NCBI GenBank assembly: GCA_016296065.1
Contig: JAEDKA010000026.1
Coordinates: 1 to 49,089, forward strand
Direction: 5' to 3'
Length of the DNA: 49,089 bases
Origin: Kiritimatiellia bacterium
GTDB lineage: Bacteria; Verrucomicrobiota; Kiritimatiellia; RFP12; UBA1067
Shown: positions 1 through 16,340 of the stretch, piece by piece
How the letters are laid out: the number at the start of each line of letters is the position of its first letter
Position numbering within the stretch: position 1 is the first letter of the stretch
Made by a program: the position numbers and the translations under genes
Notes under the pieces: model-generated
Told to the model about the DNA's origin: nothing
Seen by the model: only the letters and a program-made list of their open reading frames with translations
The model's database searches: none

Positions 1-90
1 CTCGATACCAACCGAATTGCGCGCAAGCGGTTCAACGGTTTAGAATCGCACCCGTAGAAAATCATCGTTTGGTGCACATAAAGACGTTTT

Positions 91-103
91 TTTTTGGTAT
101 AAT
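91..103 (+). promoter_or_regulatory. T-rich extended -10 promoter
   Basis: The 13-mer TTTTTGGTATAAT contains a perfect TATAAT at 98-103 preceded by TGG, i.e. an extended -10. The same 13-mer recurs exactly at 17125 and 21185 and in variant form at 31275 and 38133, each time just upstream of a gene. No good -35 hexamer is visible. It should drive the four-gene cluster starting at 136. Bases 1-86 before it show nothing recognisable. Confidence 0.75.
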
Positions 104-135
104 ACCATTGTTAAATGCACGGAGGGTCTGGGCAT

Positions 136-684
136 ATGGCGAATCTCATAGATGCAGTCGAAATCGCCGGCGCTGCGGTCTACGGTGTACGGCAGGTGTC
201 GTACACCGTTGGCGGCGCTACCGGGAAGGACTACGGCGCGGCGCTCACGGCCGCGGTGTTCAGGGAGTCCTCCGCCATAGAGGCGACGATGAACTCTTAC
301 GCCACAGTGGTGCGCCAGCGCACGCGCAAGCTGGACGATCTCGGCGTGCTCATGGCGAATATAAACTATGCCATCAGCAACCTCAAGGTGAAGGACACGG
401 AGTCCAGCGACAAGGCTGCGCTTGCGAACGGCACCCAGGCCATCACCATTGCGCGGAGATACGGCATAAGCGGCATCACCACGACCATGACCCGCGCAAA
501 CCTCTACAAGAAGCAGAACGAGGTCCAGTACGCGATGGACAGGGAGGACAACGACCTGAAGCAGGACATGGTGGCGCTGAACTCGCTCATGTCGAAGCGC
601 GACAACGCATTCTCCAACGCGGCGCGGATAATCAAGAAGGTGAACAACGCGGCGAGCAACACGATCTCGAACATCGGAATGTGA
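136..684 (+). CDS. Small paralogous protein A (possible EspA/SseB-like secreted filament protein)
   Basis: 182-residue protein, first of four tandem paralogues. I chose ATG 136 because GGAGG lies at 121-125; an ATG at 115 is also in frame but has no ribosome binding site. There is no signal peptide or clear membrane segment. The C-terminus (about residues 135-182) is predicted amphipathic helix and carries the family motif LNSLMSKRDNAF followed by a SN-rich end and a terminal Met, shared with the next three genes. Size, absence of a Sec signal and a helical C-terminal coiled-coil motif fit type III secretion filament or translocator proteins of the EspA/SseB kind, but no motif proves this, and no secretion apparatus gene lies in the window. 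Function therefore stays unassigned. Confidence 0.8.
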   Translation: MANLIDAVEIAGAAVYGVRQVSYTVGGATGKDYGAALTAAVFRESSAIEATMNSYATVVRQRTRKLDDLGVLMANINYAISNLKVKDTESSDKAALANGTQAITIARRYGISGITTTMTRANLYKKQNEVQYAMDREDNDLKQDMVALNSLMSKRDNAFSNAARIIKKVNNAASNTISNIGM

Positions 685-709
685 CGACAGTCCCAGAGAG
701 GAGCATGAA

Positions 710-1294
710 ATGGCGACGATAGAAAAACAGGATCCGGTGGCGCTTAGCCTGAACTGGGGCAAGGACGTCACGTTCAGCGACTACAAGGTCAACGGCAAGC
801 TCGTCGACTTCCAGGACCTGATGATCCGCATCAGCGCCAACCGCGCTACGACGGTCGAGGGCGAGGTGAATCCGCTTACCGTCCGCATCAAGATGCGGAA
901 TACGGAACTCGAGAGGCTCGGCTCGCTCCTGGCGATCTTCACGAAGACGCAGGCCGACTTTGCGAGCGACGCAAAAGGCAGCGACAAAAAAAGCGTGTCG
1001 GGAATCAAGTCCGAGCAGTGGCAGCTGCTGCGCGAGGCGTACATCAAGCGTGGTGGCAGCGATCCGGGCGCAACGTGGAACTCAAGCTGGGCCAACAGCG
1101 ACTGGTCGAAGTCCAGCGTGGAGGGCATGATCCAGGCGCTGAAGTCGATGATCGACGGCCGCAACAACCAGGCGCAGACCGACATGTCGCGCCTCCAGTC
1201 GCTCGTCGACCGCCGCGACGAGTCGTTCACGACGGCATCCAACCTGATGTCGGCCATCAGCGACACGAGAGGCAACCTCATAAGGAATCTGTAA
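710..1294 (+). CDS. Small paralogous protein B (same family)
   Basis: 194-residue protein, 25 nt after the previous gene, with a GAGAGGAG Shine-Dalgarno just before ATG 710. No signal peptide. The C-terminal segment (about residues 150-194) contains the family motif LQSLVDRRDESF then ASNLMSAI and an ending in IRNL, directly comparable with the ends of its three neighbours. The middle is Ser/Asp/Trp-rich (residues 100-135) and unlike its paralogues, so the N-terminal two thirds have diverged while the C-terminal helix is kept. This pattern (variable body, conserved terminal coiled coil) fits secreted structural proteins that assemble through their ends; an EspA/SseB-like type III role is a hypothesis only. 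Confidence 0.8.
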   Translation: MATIEKQDPVALSLNWGKDVTFSDYKVNGKLVDFQDLMIRISANRATTVEGEVNPLTVRIKMRNTELERLGSLLAIFTKTQADFASDAKGSDKKSVSGIKSEQWQLLREAYIKRGGSDPGATWNSSWANSDWSKSSVEGMIQALKSMIDGRNNQAQTDMSRLQSLVDRRDESFTTASNLMSAISDTRGNLIRNL

Positions 1295-1310
1295 TGGAGC
1301 GGAGGACATC

Positions 1311-1359
1311 GGACTTCAGACGCCGGACTTCGAAGTCCTAAGTCAGAAGTCCGAAGTCA
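1311..1359. repeat. Inverted array of heptamers
   Basis: Seven successive 7-nt units fill the gap between two paralogous genes: three in the orientation GGACTTC (the middle one reads AGACGCC), then four in the orientation GAAGTCC (variants TAAGTCA, GAAGTCA). The centre GGACTTC|GAAGTCC (1325-1338) is a perfect 14-nt palindrome and the whole folds into a roughly 21-bp imperfect hairpin. The 7-nt periodicity and position match other intergenic arrays in this window (see 23856, 28471). Confidence 0.8.
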
Positions 1360-1366
1360 ATTAACC

Positions 1367-1879
1367 ATGATTGAAATAGAACAGATATCGGTGAACCGGT
1401 ACGCGCCTTCGGGATGCGATGCGGTAAACCTGTTTTCCACGGGCGCGGAAGGCGGCTCCGGGCTGACGATCGGCCAGCTCGCGGTGGCGGTGTGCGTCAA
1501 TGCGGCGGCGACGTACGAAGCCGAAAGCGTCGTCAAGATGAACATGATGACGGCCGGGTCCGTCAAGCTCGACGCGGCGGCGGTGTATCTGCGGGAAATC
1601 GCGGAAGGCAGCGCCGTCTGGGCGGAGGCCAAGGCGTTCGCGACCTCGGAGCTCGGCATCGAGGCCGGGGAGCTGCCGGATGCCATCAACTCGTACGACA
1701 AGCGCATGGCGGCCGCAGCGGCGTTCAAGGCCAAGATGGACATCCTCGTGCAGCAGCAGCAGCGCGACGCGGTGGATCTCCAGACGATGGTGAACCGGCG
1801 CGACGTCGCCTATACGACTTCGTCCAACATAGTCAAGGCAATCGGCACGTCCCAGAGCGACGGTGCCGCCAATTTCTAA
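1367..1879 (+). CDS. Small paralogous protein C (same family)
   Basis: 170-residue protein starting immediately after the heptamer array; the start ATG 1367 has no strong Shine-Dalgarno, since the array occupies that position. Residues about 33-50 contain LTIGQLAVAVC, which matches LSIGQLVMAIC in the next gene, so C and D are the closest pair. The C-terminus carries the shared motif LQTMVNRRDVAYTTSSNIVKAI. No signal peptide or transmembrane helix apart from a mildly hydrophobic stretch at residues 35-50. As for its neighbours, a type III secretion filament/translocator role is possible; nothing in the sequence proves a function. Confidence 0.8.
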   Translation: MIEIEQISVNRYAPSGCDAVNLFSTGAEGGSGLTIGQLAVAVCVNAAATYEAESVVKMNMMTAGSVKLDAAAVYLREIAEGSAVWAEAKAFATSELGIEAGELPDAINSYDKRMAAAAAFKAKMDILVQQQQRDAVDLQTMVNRRDVAYTTSSNIVKAIGTSQSDGAANF

Positions 1880-1891
1880 GGAGGCGCAGCA

Positions 1892-2503
1892 ATGTCCTTT
1901 GCAGTCGACCAGATAGATCTCTCGATGACGAGCCCCGACACGGGCGAGTACCTGACCGCCAACGTCTATACGGTCCCCGGCGTAACGGAGGCGGACGGCA
2001 AGACGCCGCGCCTCCTTTCGATCGGGCAGCTCGTCATGGCGATATGCCTGCAGCGCGCCTACATTCTGGAGAACGGCGTGCTGGGCGTGGACGGCAAGCG
2101 CACGGACGGCATCATCCCGATCATGGACGAGATGAACACGACGAGCGCGAAGCTCGAAAAGATGACGGACATCGAGAAGACGGTGCTCGACTACGGCTGC
2201 TACATGTCCGACATCACGAAGAACGGCATCGTGTGGGAGGGGACGAACTACACGTGCCGCGACTTCCTCATGTACATCGTGGAGATGGATCCCTCCAGCA
2301 TCCCGACTGGGCAGGTTACCGCCTCGGACTCGGATTTCATCACGGCGCTCGAGTCGAAGATGGACGAATTGAACACGTTCAGCCAGGAGAAGATGATAGA
2401 GCTCCAGTCCTACACCAACAAGCGCGACCAGGCGTACGACATGATCTCGAACGTGCTCAAGAGCCTGAACACGACGATAATCGGCAACATCAACAACATG
2501 TAG
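1892..2503 (+). CDS. Small paralogous protein D (same family)
   Basis: 203-residue protein, 12 nt after protein C, with AAGGAGG right behind the previous stop codon and ahead of ATG 1892. It shares the IGQL..A.C block with protein C (residues about 46-58) and the C-terminal motif LQSYTNKRDQAYDMISNVLKSL with all three others, ending INNM. Acidic, Met-rich, no signal peptide. It is the last of the tandem family; the next gene, encoding the 3001-residue surface protein, starts 29 nt downstream, so the five could form one transcription unit. Function unknown; an EspA/SseB-like secreted structural protein is the best guess. Confidence 0.8.
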   Translation: MSFAVDQIDLSMTSPDTGEYLTANVYTVPGVTEADGKTPRLLSIGQLVMAICLQRAYILENGVLGVDGKRTDGIIPIMDEMNTTSAKLEKMTDIEKTVLDYGCYMSDITKNGIVWEGTNYTCRDFLMYIVEMDPSSIPTGQVTASDSDFITALESKMDELNTFSQEKMIELQSYTNKRDQAYDMISNVLKSLNTTIIGNINNM

Positions 2504-2532
2504 CGGCAGGTTGTTGTATGAAAGGGTGAACA

Positions 2533-11538
<9,006 letters not shown>

Positions 11539-11552
11539 GCGGAAGACATGAC

Positions 11553-11591
11553 GAACGCGGAGACATCGGCTTTGCCGGAGTCTCCGCGTTC
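11553..11591. terminator. Strong inverted repeat between convergent genes
   Basis: GAACGCGGAGAC (11553-11564) and GTCTCCGCGTTC (11580-11591) form a perfect 12-bp stem whose 15-nt loop itself contains a CGGC/GCCG stem. It lies between the ends of the giant surface gene (plus) and cysK (minus). A T-run (11602-11606) follows only after 10 nt on the plus strand, so terminator function is likely but not textbook. Confidence 0.6.
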
Positions 11592-11616
11592 GCTATGCCG
11601 GTTTTTCAGTTCGGCG

Positions 11617-12540
11617 TTATTCAAAGAGCCAGGTAGAGAGGTAGCGCTCGCCCGTGTCGGGAAGGAGTGCCACGATCGTCTTGCCGGCGAACTCGGGACG
11701 CTTCGAGAGCTCGAGAGCGGCCCAGAGCGCCGCGCCGGAGGAGATGCCGACGAGAAGGCCTTCCTGCGCGGCCGCAGCGCGCGCCGTCGCGCCAGCATTT
11801 TCGGCCGAAGCCTTGATCACCTCCGTGAGGATCGACGTGTCGAGCACCTTCGGAACGAATCCCGCGCCAATGCCCTGGATCTTGTGGGGTCCGGGCTGTC
11901 CGCCGGAGAGGACGGGCGACGTATCGGGTTCGACGGCGAAGAGCTTCACGTTCGGATTCTTCTCCTTGAGGTACTTGCCCGTGCCGGTGATCGTTCCGCC
12001 GGTGCCGACGCCGCCTACGAACGCGGCGACTTCGCCGTTGGTGTCCGCCCAGACCTCCGGACCGGTCGTGCGGTAGTGGAACTCGGGGTTGGCCGGGTTT
12101 TCGAACTGCTGCAGGATGACCGCGCCGGGCGTGGAGTCACGGAGTTCGTTCGCCTTGGCGATCGCTCCCTTCATTCCGGCCGCGCCGGGGGTGAGGACGA
12201 TCTCCGCTCCGTACGCCGCCGCGAGCTTGCGTCGCTCGATCGACATCGTCTCGGGCATGGTGAGGATGAGGTGGTATCCCTTCACCGCGCTGACAAGAGC
12301 GAGGCCGACGCCGGTGTTGCCGCTCGTGGGCTCGATGATTGTCGCGCCGGGCTTGAGGACGCCGCTCTTTTCGGCGGCTTCGACCATCGAAAGGGCGATG
12401 CGGTCCTTGACGCTGCCGCCGGGGTTGAAGTACTCGACCTTCGCGAGGACCTTCGCCCCGCCCTTGTTGAGCTTGCTGGAGATCTCGACCAGCGGCGTGC
12501 CGCCGACCTTCGCCAGGATGTTCTTTGCAATGTTGCTCAT
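11617..12540 (-). CDS. cysK: Cysteine synthase (O-acetylserine sulfhydrylase)
   Basis: 307-residue fold-type II PLP enzyme that makes cysteine from O-acetylserine and sulfide in the cytoplasm. Visible motifs: VGGTPLVE near the N-terminus, NPGGSVKDR with the PLP lysine (about residue 43), TSGNTGVGLA (substrate loop), GTGGTITG (phosphate-binding loop), and GISSGAA near residue 260. Length is normal for CysK. A start 8 codons upstream is possible, but that ATG overlaps the TATAAT at 12563-12568, so the internal ATG at 12540, preceded by AAAGGAAAA, must be the real start. Lies downstream of metY and a barrel protein on the same strand, in a sulfur amino-acid cluster, with its own promoter. Confidence 0.95.
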   Translation of the reverse strand: MSNIAKNILAKVGGTPLVEISSKLNKGGAKVLAKVEYFNPGGSVKDRIALSMVEAAEKSGVLKPGATIIEPTSGNTGVGLALVSAVKGYHLILTMPETMSIERRKLAAAYGAEIVLTPGAAGMKGAIAKANELRDSTPGAVILQQFENPANPEFHYRTTGPEVWADTNGEVAAFVGGVGTGGTITGTGKYLKEKNPNVKLFAVEPDTSPVLSGGQPGPHKIQGIGAGFVPKVLDTSILTEVIKASAENAGATARAAAAQEGLLVGISSGAALWAALELSKRPEFAGKTIVALLPDTGERYLSTWLFE

Positions 12541-12562
12541 TTCCGTTTTCCTTTCTTTGGAC

Positions 12563-12568
12563 ATTATA
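12563..12568 (-). promoter_or_regulatory. cysK -10 element
   Basis: Perfect TATAAT on the minus strand, 22 nt upstream of the chosen cysK ATG. No convincing -35. Its presence shows cysK can be transcribed separately from the upstream metY and barrel gene. Confidence 0.6.
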
Positions 12569-12615
12569 TCATAGTTGGCTGTTTGTCGTTAGCCGACTTT
12601 TTAACTTTTGAACTG

Positions 12616-13494
12616 TCAGAACTGGTACTGGACGCTGAAGACGAGTCCGGAACCGACGCCGAGGTTCTTGGTGGAGCCGTGCTGGTAGAACCTGTCCTTG
12701 TCTCCAGTCTCGACGTACGCTGCGACGAGCGTGAGGTTCGGGTTCACGAACCAGGCGATGTGTCCGTTCCAGTAGTCGTGGTTGCGGATTCCGTCTCCGA
12801 CGCGCGCTCCCTGCTTGTACTCAACGCCCACCGCGATGTTCTCCGCAGGCAGGACGTCGAGGTTCGCGAACGCAACGAGGTCGTAGTCGTTGTGTCCGAC
12901 GACGCCGTTCACGACCTCGTCCGTGTAGAGAAGACCGGCGGAGACGAGAACGGGGATCGGTGTCTGCGTGATGAGCTTTGAGGCCACCACGTAGGCGTCG
13001 AATCCGTCGTTGTCGAGTCCGAGCGCGTCAACGGTGCGCGAGTCGGTGTACTTGTATATTCCGCCGACCGCCACCGCCGGGACGAATGACGTGTCGAATG
13101 CGTTCTCGTCGAGGAGCCTCAGCTTGGCGCCGAGGTTGTACTTGTTGATCGACCTGTCGCCGTACTTGCGGGCATTGACTAGCTCGTAGCCTGCGGAGAC
13201 CTCGAGCCGCTCGGCCAGCGTGAACGCCGCGCCGAACGCGCCCCAGTTGATCTTCGACTCGTTGAGGTTGACGTACCACGCGCCGACCTGCGGCTTCGAG
13301 ACGACCTTGTTGAGGTCGTTCGACTCGCCGCCCTCCCACGGCTGGCCCGCCGTGTAAGCGAGCGGGTTGAAGGCGATGCCTCCTGCGCCTTGAAGGTTGT
13401 TGAGCGGCACGCCTCCGTATGCGGCGCCGGCTGCTGCGGCGGCGATGGAGAGCGAGAGTGCGGAGCGGACGAGTTTGCTGCTGATGTTGTTCAT
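12616..13494 (-). CDS. Outer-membrane beta-barrel-like protein (DUF3034-like)
   Basis: 292 residues. A clear signal peptide (MNNISSKLVRSALSLSIAAA, cleavage near AYG) is followed by alternating hydrophobic strands and a C-terminal Phe (VQYQF), the typical end of a BAM-assembled outer-membrane barrel. The mature start LNNLQGAGGIAFNPLAY resembles DUF3034 proteins as I remember them; I cannot check this. AAAGGA precedes ATG 13494. It lies 48 nt behind metY and ahead of cysK, same strand, suggesting joint regulation with sulfur assimilation. Whether it imports a sulfur compound is speculation. No plug or TonB box is seen, so a simple porin-like channel is more likely than a TonB receptor. Confidence 0.75.
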   Translation of the reverse strand: MNNISSKLVRSALSLSIAAAAAGAAYGGVPLNNLQGAGGIAFNPLAYTAGQPWEGGESNDLNKVVSKPQVGAWYVNLNESKINWGAFGAAFTLAERLEVSAGYELVNARKYGDRSINKYNLGAKLRLLDENAFDTSFVPAVAVGGIYKYTDSRTVDALGLDNDGFDAYVVASKLITQTPIPVLVSAGLLYTDEVVNGVVGHNDYDLVAFANLDVLPAENIAVGVEYKQGARVGDGIRNHDYWNGHIAWFVNPNLTLVAAYVETGDKDRFYQHGSTKNLGVGSGLVFSVQYQF

Positions 13495-13542
13495 TGTGAG
13501 ATTCCTTTCTGTTGTTCCGTTTGTCTTCGGGTGTTGAGGTTT

Positions 13543-14838
13543 TCAGATGCTTTCCAGCGCGCGGTCGAGTTCGGAGATGATGTCGTCAATGTGCTCGATG
13601 CCGATGGAGAGGCGGATCAGTTCGGGGAGGACGCCGCCCTTGCGGAGATCCTCGTCGGAGAGCTGGGAGTGCGTCGTCGAGGCCGGATGGATGACGAGGC
13701 TCTTCGCGTCGCCGACGTTGGCGAGGAGCGAGAACAGCTCTCCGTTGAGCGAGTCCGCAAAACATCGGGCCTGCTCGGATCCACCCTTGACGCCGAAGAC
13801 GACCATTCCGCCGGCTCCGTTCGGAAGGTACTTCTTCGCGAGTTCGGGCTGCGTGAGCGAGGGGTACTTCACCCATGCCACCTTCGGATGGTTCTGGAGA
13901 TGCTTCGCGACCGCGAGGGCGTTCTCGCTGTGGCGCGCGATCCTGAGCGGAAGCGACTCGACGCCCTGGAGGAATATCCACGCCGCGTCGGGCGCGAGCG
14001 TCGGGCCCTGGTTGCGGATGCCGACCGTGAGGAGGCGTATCGAGAACGCGATGGCCTTGAGCGGCTCGGGGAGGTCGTGCGCGAAGCGGAGTCCGTGGTA
14101 GCCCGCGTCCGGCTCGTTGTAGAGGGCGAACTTCGGGTTGGTGAAGTCGAAGCCGCCTTTCTCGACGACGACTCCGCCGATGCCGGCGCCGTGTCCACCG
14201 ATCCACTTGGAGAGCGAGTGGATCACGAAGTCCGCGCCGTGGTCGAGCGCGCGCAGGAGCGGCGGAGGCGTGAAGGTCGCGTCGACGACGAGCGGAAGCC
14301 CGTGTCGGTGCGCGATCTCGGCGTACTTCTCGATGTCCGCGACGTCAAGCGCGGGATTGCCGACGGCCTCTATGAAGACGATGCGCGTCTTCTCGTTGAT
14401 GGCGGCCTCCGTCGCGGCGAAGTCGTTCACCGGGGCGAAGCGTGCCTTGATGCCGACGTTCGGGAGAATCGCGTCGAACTGGCTGAACGTGCCGCCGTAG
14501 AGGTTGCTCGCGGCGACGATTTCGTCTCCGGCCCTCGCGATGTTCGTCACGGTGAAGTAGACCGCCGCGGTGCCGCTCGAGAGCGTCTGTGCCGCCGCGC
14601 CGCCCTCGAGCGCCGCGATGCGCTTGGCGAGGACGTCGTTCGTCGGGTTCATGAGGCGGGCGTAGATGTTGCCGAGCTCGCGCAGTCCGAAGAGGTCGGC
14701 GCCGTGCTTGGAGTCGCGGAAGTTGTAGGCTGTCGTGCGGTAGACGGGAACGGCGCGCGCATAGGTCGTCGGATCGCCGTGGTCGGGCTGTCCAGCGTGG
14801 ACGGCCAGGGTCTCGATGTGGAATTTTCTGTTGCTCAT
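13543..14838 (-). CDS. metY: O-acetylhomoserine sulfhydrylase (aminocarboxypropyltransferase)
   Basis: 431-residue PLP enzyme of the Cys/Met metabolism family, converting O-acetylhomoserine and sulfide to homocysteine. Start ATG 14838 (MSNRKFHIETLAVHAGQ) has a strong AAGGAAGGAG site; the frame stays open much further upstream, but that part lies in the metY/pheA intergenic region. Motifs: YARLMNPT, the SSGTAA block binding PLP phosphate, and HSLSKWIGGHG with the PLP lysine at about residue 210. Length is right for MetY rather than the shorter MetB/MetC. First gene of the metY, barrel protein, cysK run, which together would supply homocysteine and cysteine by direct sulfhydrylation. Confidence 0.93.
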   Translation of the reverse strand: MSNRKFHIETLAVHAGQPDHGDPTTYARAVPVYRTTAYNFRDSKHGADLFGLRELGNIYARLMNPTNDVLAKRIAALEGGAAAQTLSSGTAAVYFTVTNIARAGDEIVAASNLYGGTFSQFDAILPNVGIKARFAPVNDFAATEAAINEKTRIVFIEAVGNPALDVADIEKYAEIAHRHGLPLVVDATFTPPPLLRALDHGADFVIHSLSKWIGGHGAGIGGVVVEKGGFDFTNPKFALYNEPDAGYHGLRFAHDLPEPLKAIAFSIRLLTVGIRNQGPTLAPDAAWIFLQGVESLPLRIARHSENALAVAKHLQNHPKVAWVKYPSLTQPELAKKYLPNGAGGMVVFGVKGGSEQARCFADSLNGELFSLLANVGDAKSLVIHPASTTHSQLSDEDLRKGGVLPELIRLSIGIEHIDDIISELDRALESI

Positions 14839-14874
14839 TGTCGTTGCTCCTTCCTTGCGGTTTTCACGGCGAAT

Positions 14875-14880
14875 ATTATG
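14875..14880 (-). promoter_or_regulatory. Probable metY -10 element
   Basis: CATAAT on the minus strand, 37 nt before the metY ATG, giving a leader of about 30 nt, too short for a riboswitch. A weak -35 only. Upstream, 14930-14945 contains a small palindrome (ATAGG/CCTAT around a run of A) that could bind a regulator. Confidence 0.4.
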
Positions 14881-14964
14881 ACACATCGGACGCGTTGAAA
14901 GGTAATCGGAAATCTCACCTTGGTGGCATAGGAAAAACCTATCGGCGTTTTTTGCCGTTCCCCG

Positions 14965-14994
14965 TTGACTGCGGAGCGGCCGCGGTGGTATAAT
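14965..14994 (+). promoter_or_regulatory. pheA promoter (sigma-70 type)
   Basis: TTGACT (14965-14970), 18-nt spacer, TATAAT (14989-14994) preceded by TGG. This is the best complete -35/-10 pair in the window. The expected transcription start near 15001 lies only about 3 nt before the leader-peptide ATG at 15004, so the leader peptide would be read from an almost leaderless mRNA. Confidence 0.8.
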
Positions 14995-15003
14995 TTGCGC
15001 CAT

Positions 15004-15060
15004 ATGAACAACCTGTCGTTTATTGGCTTTTGGTTTACGATTCGCGTCCGCAAGGCGTGA
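15004..15060 (+). CDS. pheA leader peptide (Phe/Trp-rich)
   Basis: 18-codon ORF MNNLSFIGFWFTIRVRKA with three Phe codons (residues 6, 9, 11, all TTT) and one Trp codon (10) in a six-codon stretch, followed by TGA. It sits between the pheA promoter and a terminator hairpin, 97 nt ahead of pheA. Charged Phe-tRNA availability would decide how fast a ribosome passes codons 6-11. No Shine-Dalgarno is seen; the predicted mRNA start is only about 3 nt upstream, so initiation would have to be leaderless-type. The name pheL is used for the E. coli analogue; homology is not implied. Confidence 0.7.
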   Translation: MNNLSFIGFWFTIRVRKA

Positions 15061-15129
15061 AGTTCGCTTGCCATTGTCCAATAGCGCGCGAAACCGGCCT
15101 TGCAGAAGAATGCAGGGCCGAATTTTTTT
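15050..15129 (+). promoter_or_regulatory. pheA transcription attenuator
   Basis: Terminator stem CGGCCTTGCA (15095-15104) / TGCAGGGCCG (15111-15120), 10 bp with one G-U and a 6-nt loop, followed by AATTTTTTT. The 5' arm core GCCTTGC (15097-15103) is exactly complementary to GCAAGGC at 15050-15056, the last codons of the leader peptide. A ribosome stalled on the Phe codons leaves 15050-15056 free to trap the arm (read-through); one at the stop codon covers it (termination). GCAAG can also pair with CTTGC at 15067-15071. Confidence 0.75.
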
Positions 15130-15157
15130 ACCCCAGGGCAAACACGGAAAACAAAAG

Positions 15158-16309
15158 ATGAACAACAGACTGACGCAGGCAAGAAAAGAGATGGACAGGA
15201 TAGACGAAGGGCTCGTGAAGCTCTTCCTCGAGCGGCTCGCCGTGTCGCGCGACGTCGCGAAGGCGAAGCTGGAGACGGGCGGCCCCGTATCCGATCCCGC
15301 CCGCGAACGCGAGATCCTTACGCACGTAATCGAGGCGGCCGGCCCCGAAAACGAGAACTCCGCGCGTCTTTTCTTCACGACGCTGTTCTCCATATCCAAG
15401 GCGCTCCAGCGCGGGATCATTAACGCGGACTCCCCGCTCGTCGAGGAGATGCGCAGCTCGCTCGCCGCGCATGCGCATCCGTTTCCGACGCGCGCGTTCG
15501 TCGCGTGCTGCGGAACGGAGGGCTCCTATGCGCAGCAGGCGGCGACGCGACTCGTGAAGACGCCGACCATCGTGTACTTCAACTCATTCGAGAAGGTCTT
15601 CGAGGCCGTCGAGAAGGGGCTGTGCGCATACGGCGTCCTTCCGGTCGAGAACTCCACGGCCGGGTCCGTCTCGGCGGTCTACGACCTGATGCAGAGCCAC
15701 AGCTTCCACATCTCGCGCGCGGTTAGGCTCAAGATCGACCACGTCCTTCTCGCGCCGCGCGGCGTCAAGCTCGGGGACATCCGCGAGGTTGCGAGCCATC
15801 CGCACGCGCTCGCGCAGTGCTCCGGGTTCTTCAAGGCGCATCCGGAGCTCAAGGGGGTGCCTTCCTCCAACACCGCGCTCGCGGCGAAGGAGGTCGCCGC
15901 GTCCGGACGCCGCGACGTCGGCGTAATCGCATCGCGTCTGTGCGCGGAGCTCTACGGACTTGATGTCGTCGCGGAGGGAATACAGGACTCGACCGGAAGC
16001 TACACGCGGTTCATCTGCATCTCGAAGGACCTTGAGATATATCCAGACGCCGGCAAGATTTCGATAATGCTCTCGCTCCCCCACAGGCCGGGCGCTCTCG
16101 CCGAAATCATCTCGAAGTTCGCCGCGATCGACGTGAACCTGACGAAGCTCGAGTCGCGCCCCGTCCCGGGGGTGGATTTCGAGTTCCGCTTCATCTTCGA
16201 CTTCGAGGCGTCGCCTGCGGACGCGTCCGTGCAGAGCCTTCTCGCCGAACTGTCCCGCGATCCCGAGATTGAGCACTTCGCCTTTCTCGGCGCCTACGGC
16301 GAGCGCTAG
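15158..16309 (+). CDS. pheA: Bifunctional chorismate mutase / prephenate dehydratase (P-protein)
   Basis: 383 residues, three domains in order: an AroQ chorismate mutase (residues about 1-90, MNNRLTQARKEMDRIDEGLVKLFLERL with RLAVSRDVAKAK), a prephenate dehydratase domain (about 105-285, with GTEGSYAQQAA, LPVENSTAGSV and the conserved STGSYTRF block: DSTGSYTRFICI) and a C-terminal ACT domain for Phe feedback (about 300-383; the family's ESRP reads LESRPV). Start at ATG 15158, the first Met consistent with the mutase domain; the ORF runs upstream into the terminator. It commits chorismate to phenylalanine, so control by the Phe-codon leader makes sense. Ends 31 nt from the convergent pseudouridine synthase. 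Confidence 0.95.
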   Translation: MNNRLTQARKEMDRIDEGLVKLFLERLAVSRDVAKAKLETGGPVSDPAREREILTHVIEAAGPENENSARLFFTTLFSISKALQRGIINADSPLVEEMRSSLAAHAHPFPTRAFVACCGTEGSYAQQAATRLVKTPTIVYFNSFEKVFEAVEKGLCAYGVLPVENSTAGSVSAVYDLMQSHSFHISRAVRLKIDHVLLAPRGVKLGDIREVASHPHALAQCSGFFKAHPELKGVPSSNTALAAKEVAASGRRDVGVIASRLCAELYGLDVVAEGIQDSTGSYTRFICISKDLEIYPDAGKISIMLSLPHRPGALAEIISKFAAIDVNLTKLESRPVPGVDFEFRFIFDFEASPADASVQSLLAELSRDPEIEHFAFLGAYGER

Positions 16310-16340
16310 GCCGCGCACACTGTCGGGGGCAGTGGCGGGA

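Noticed and set aside
14839..14990. Possible riboswitch before metY
   Set aside because: The likely -10 leaves only about 30 nt of leader, and I see no SAM or SAH aptamer core.
16310..16340. Terminator between pheA and the pseudouridine synthase
   Set aside because: No stable stem with a T-run in the 31-nt gap.
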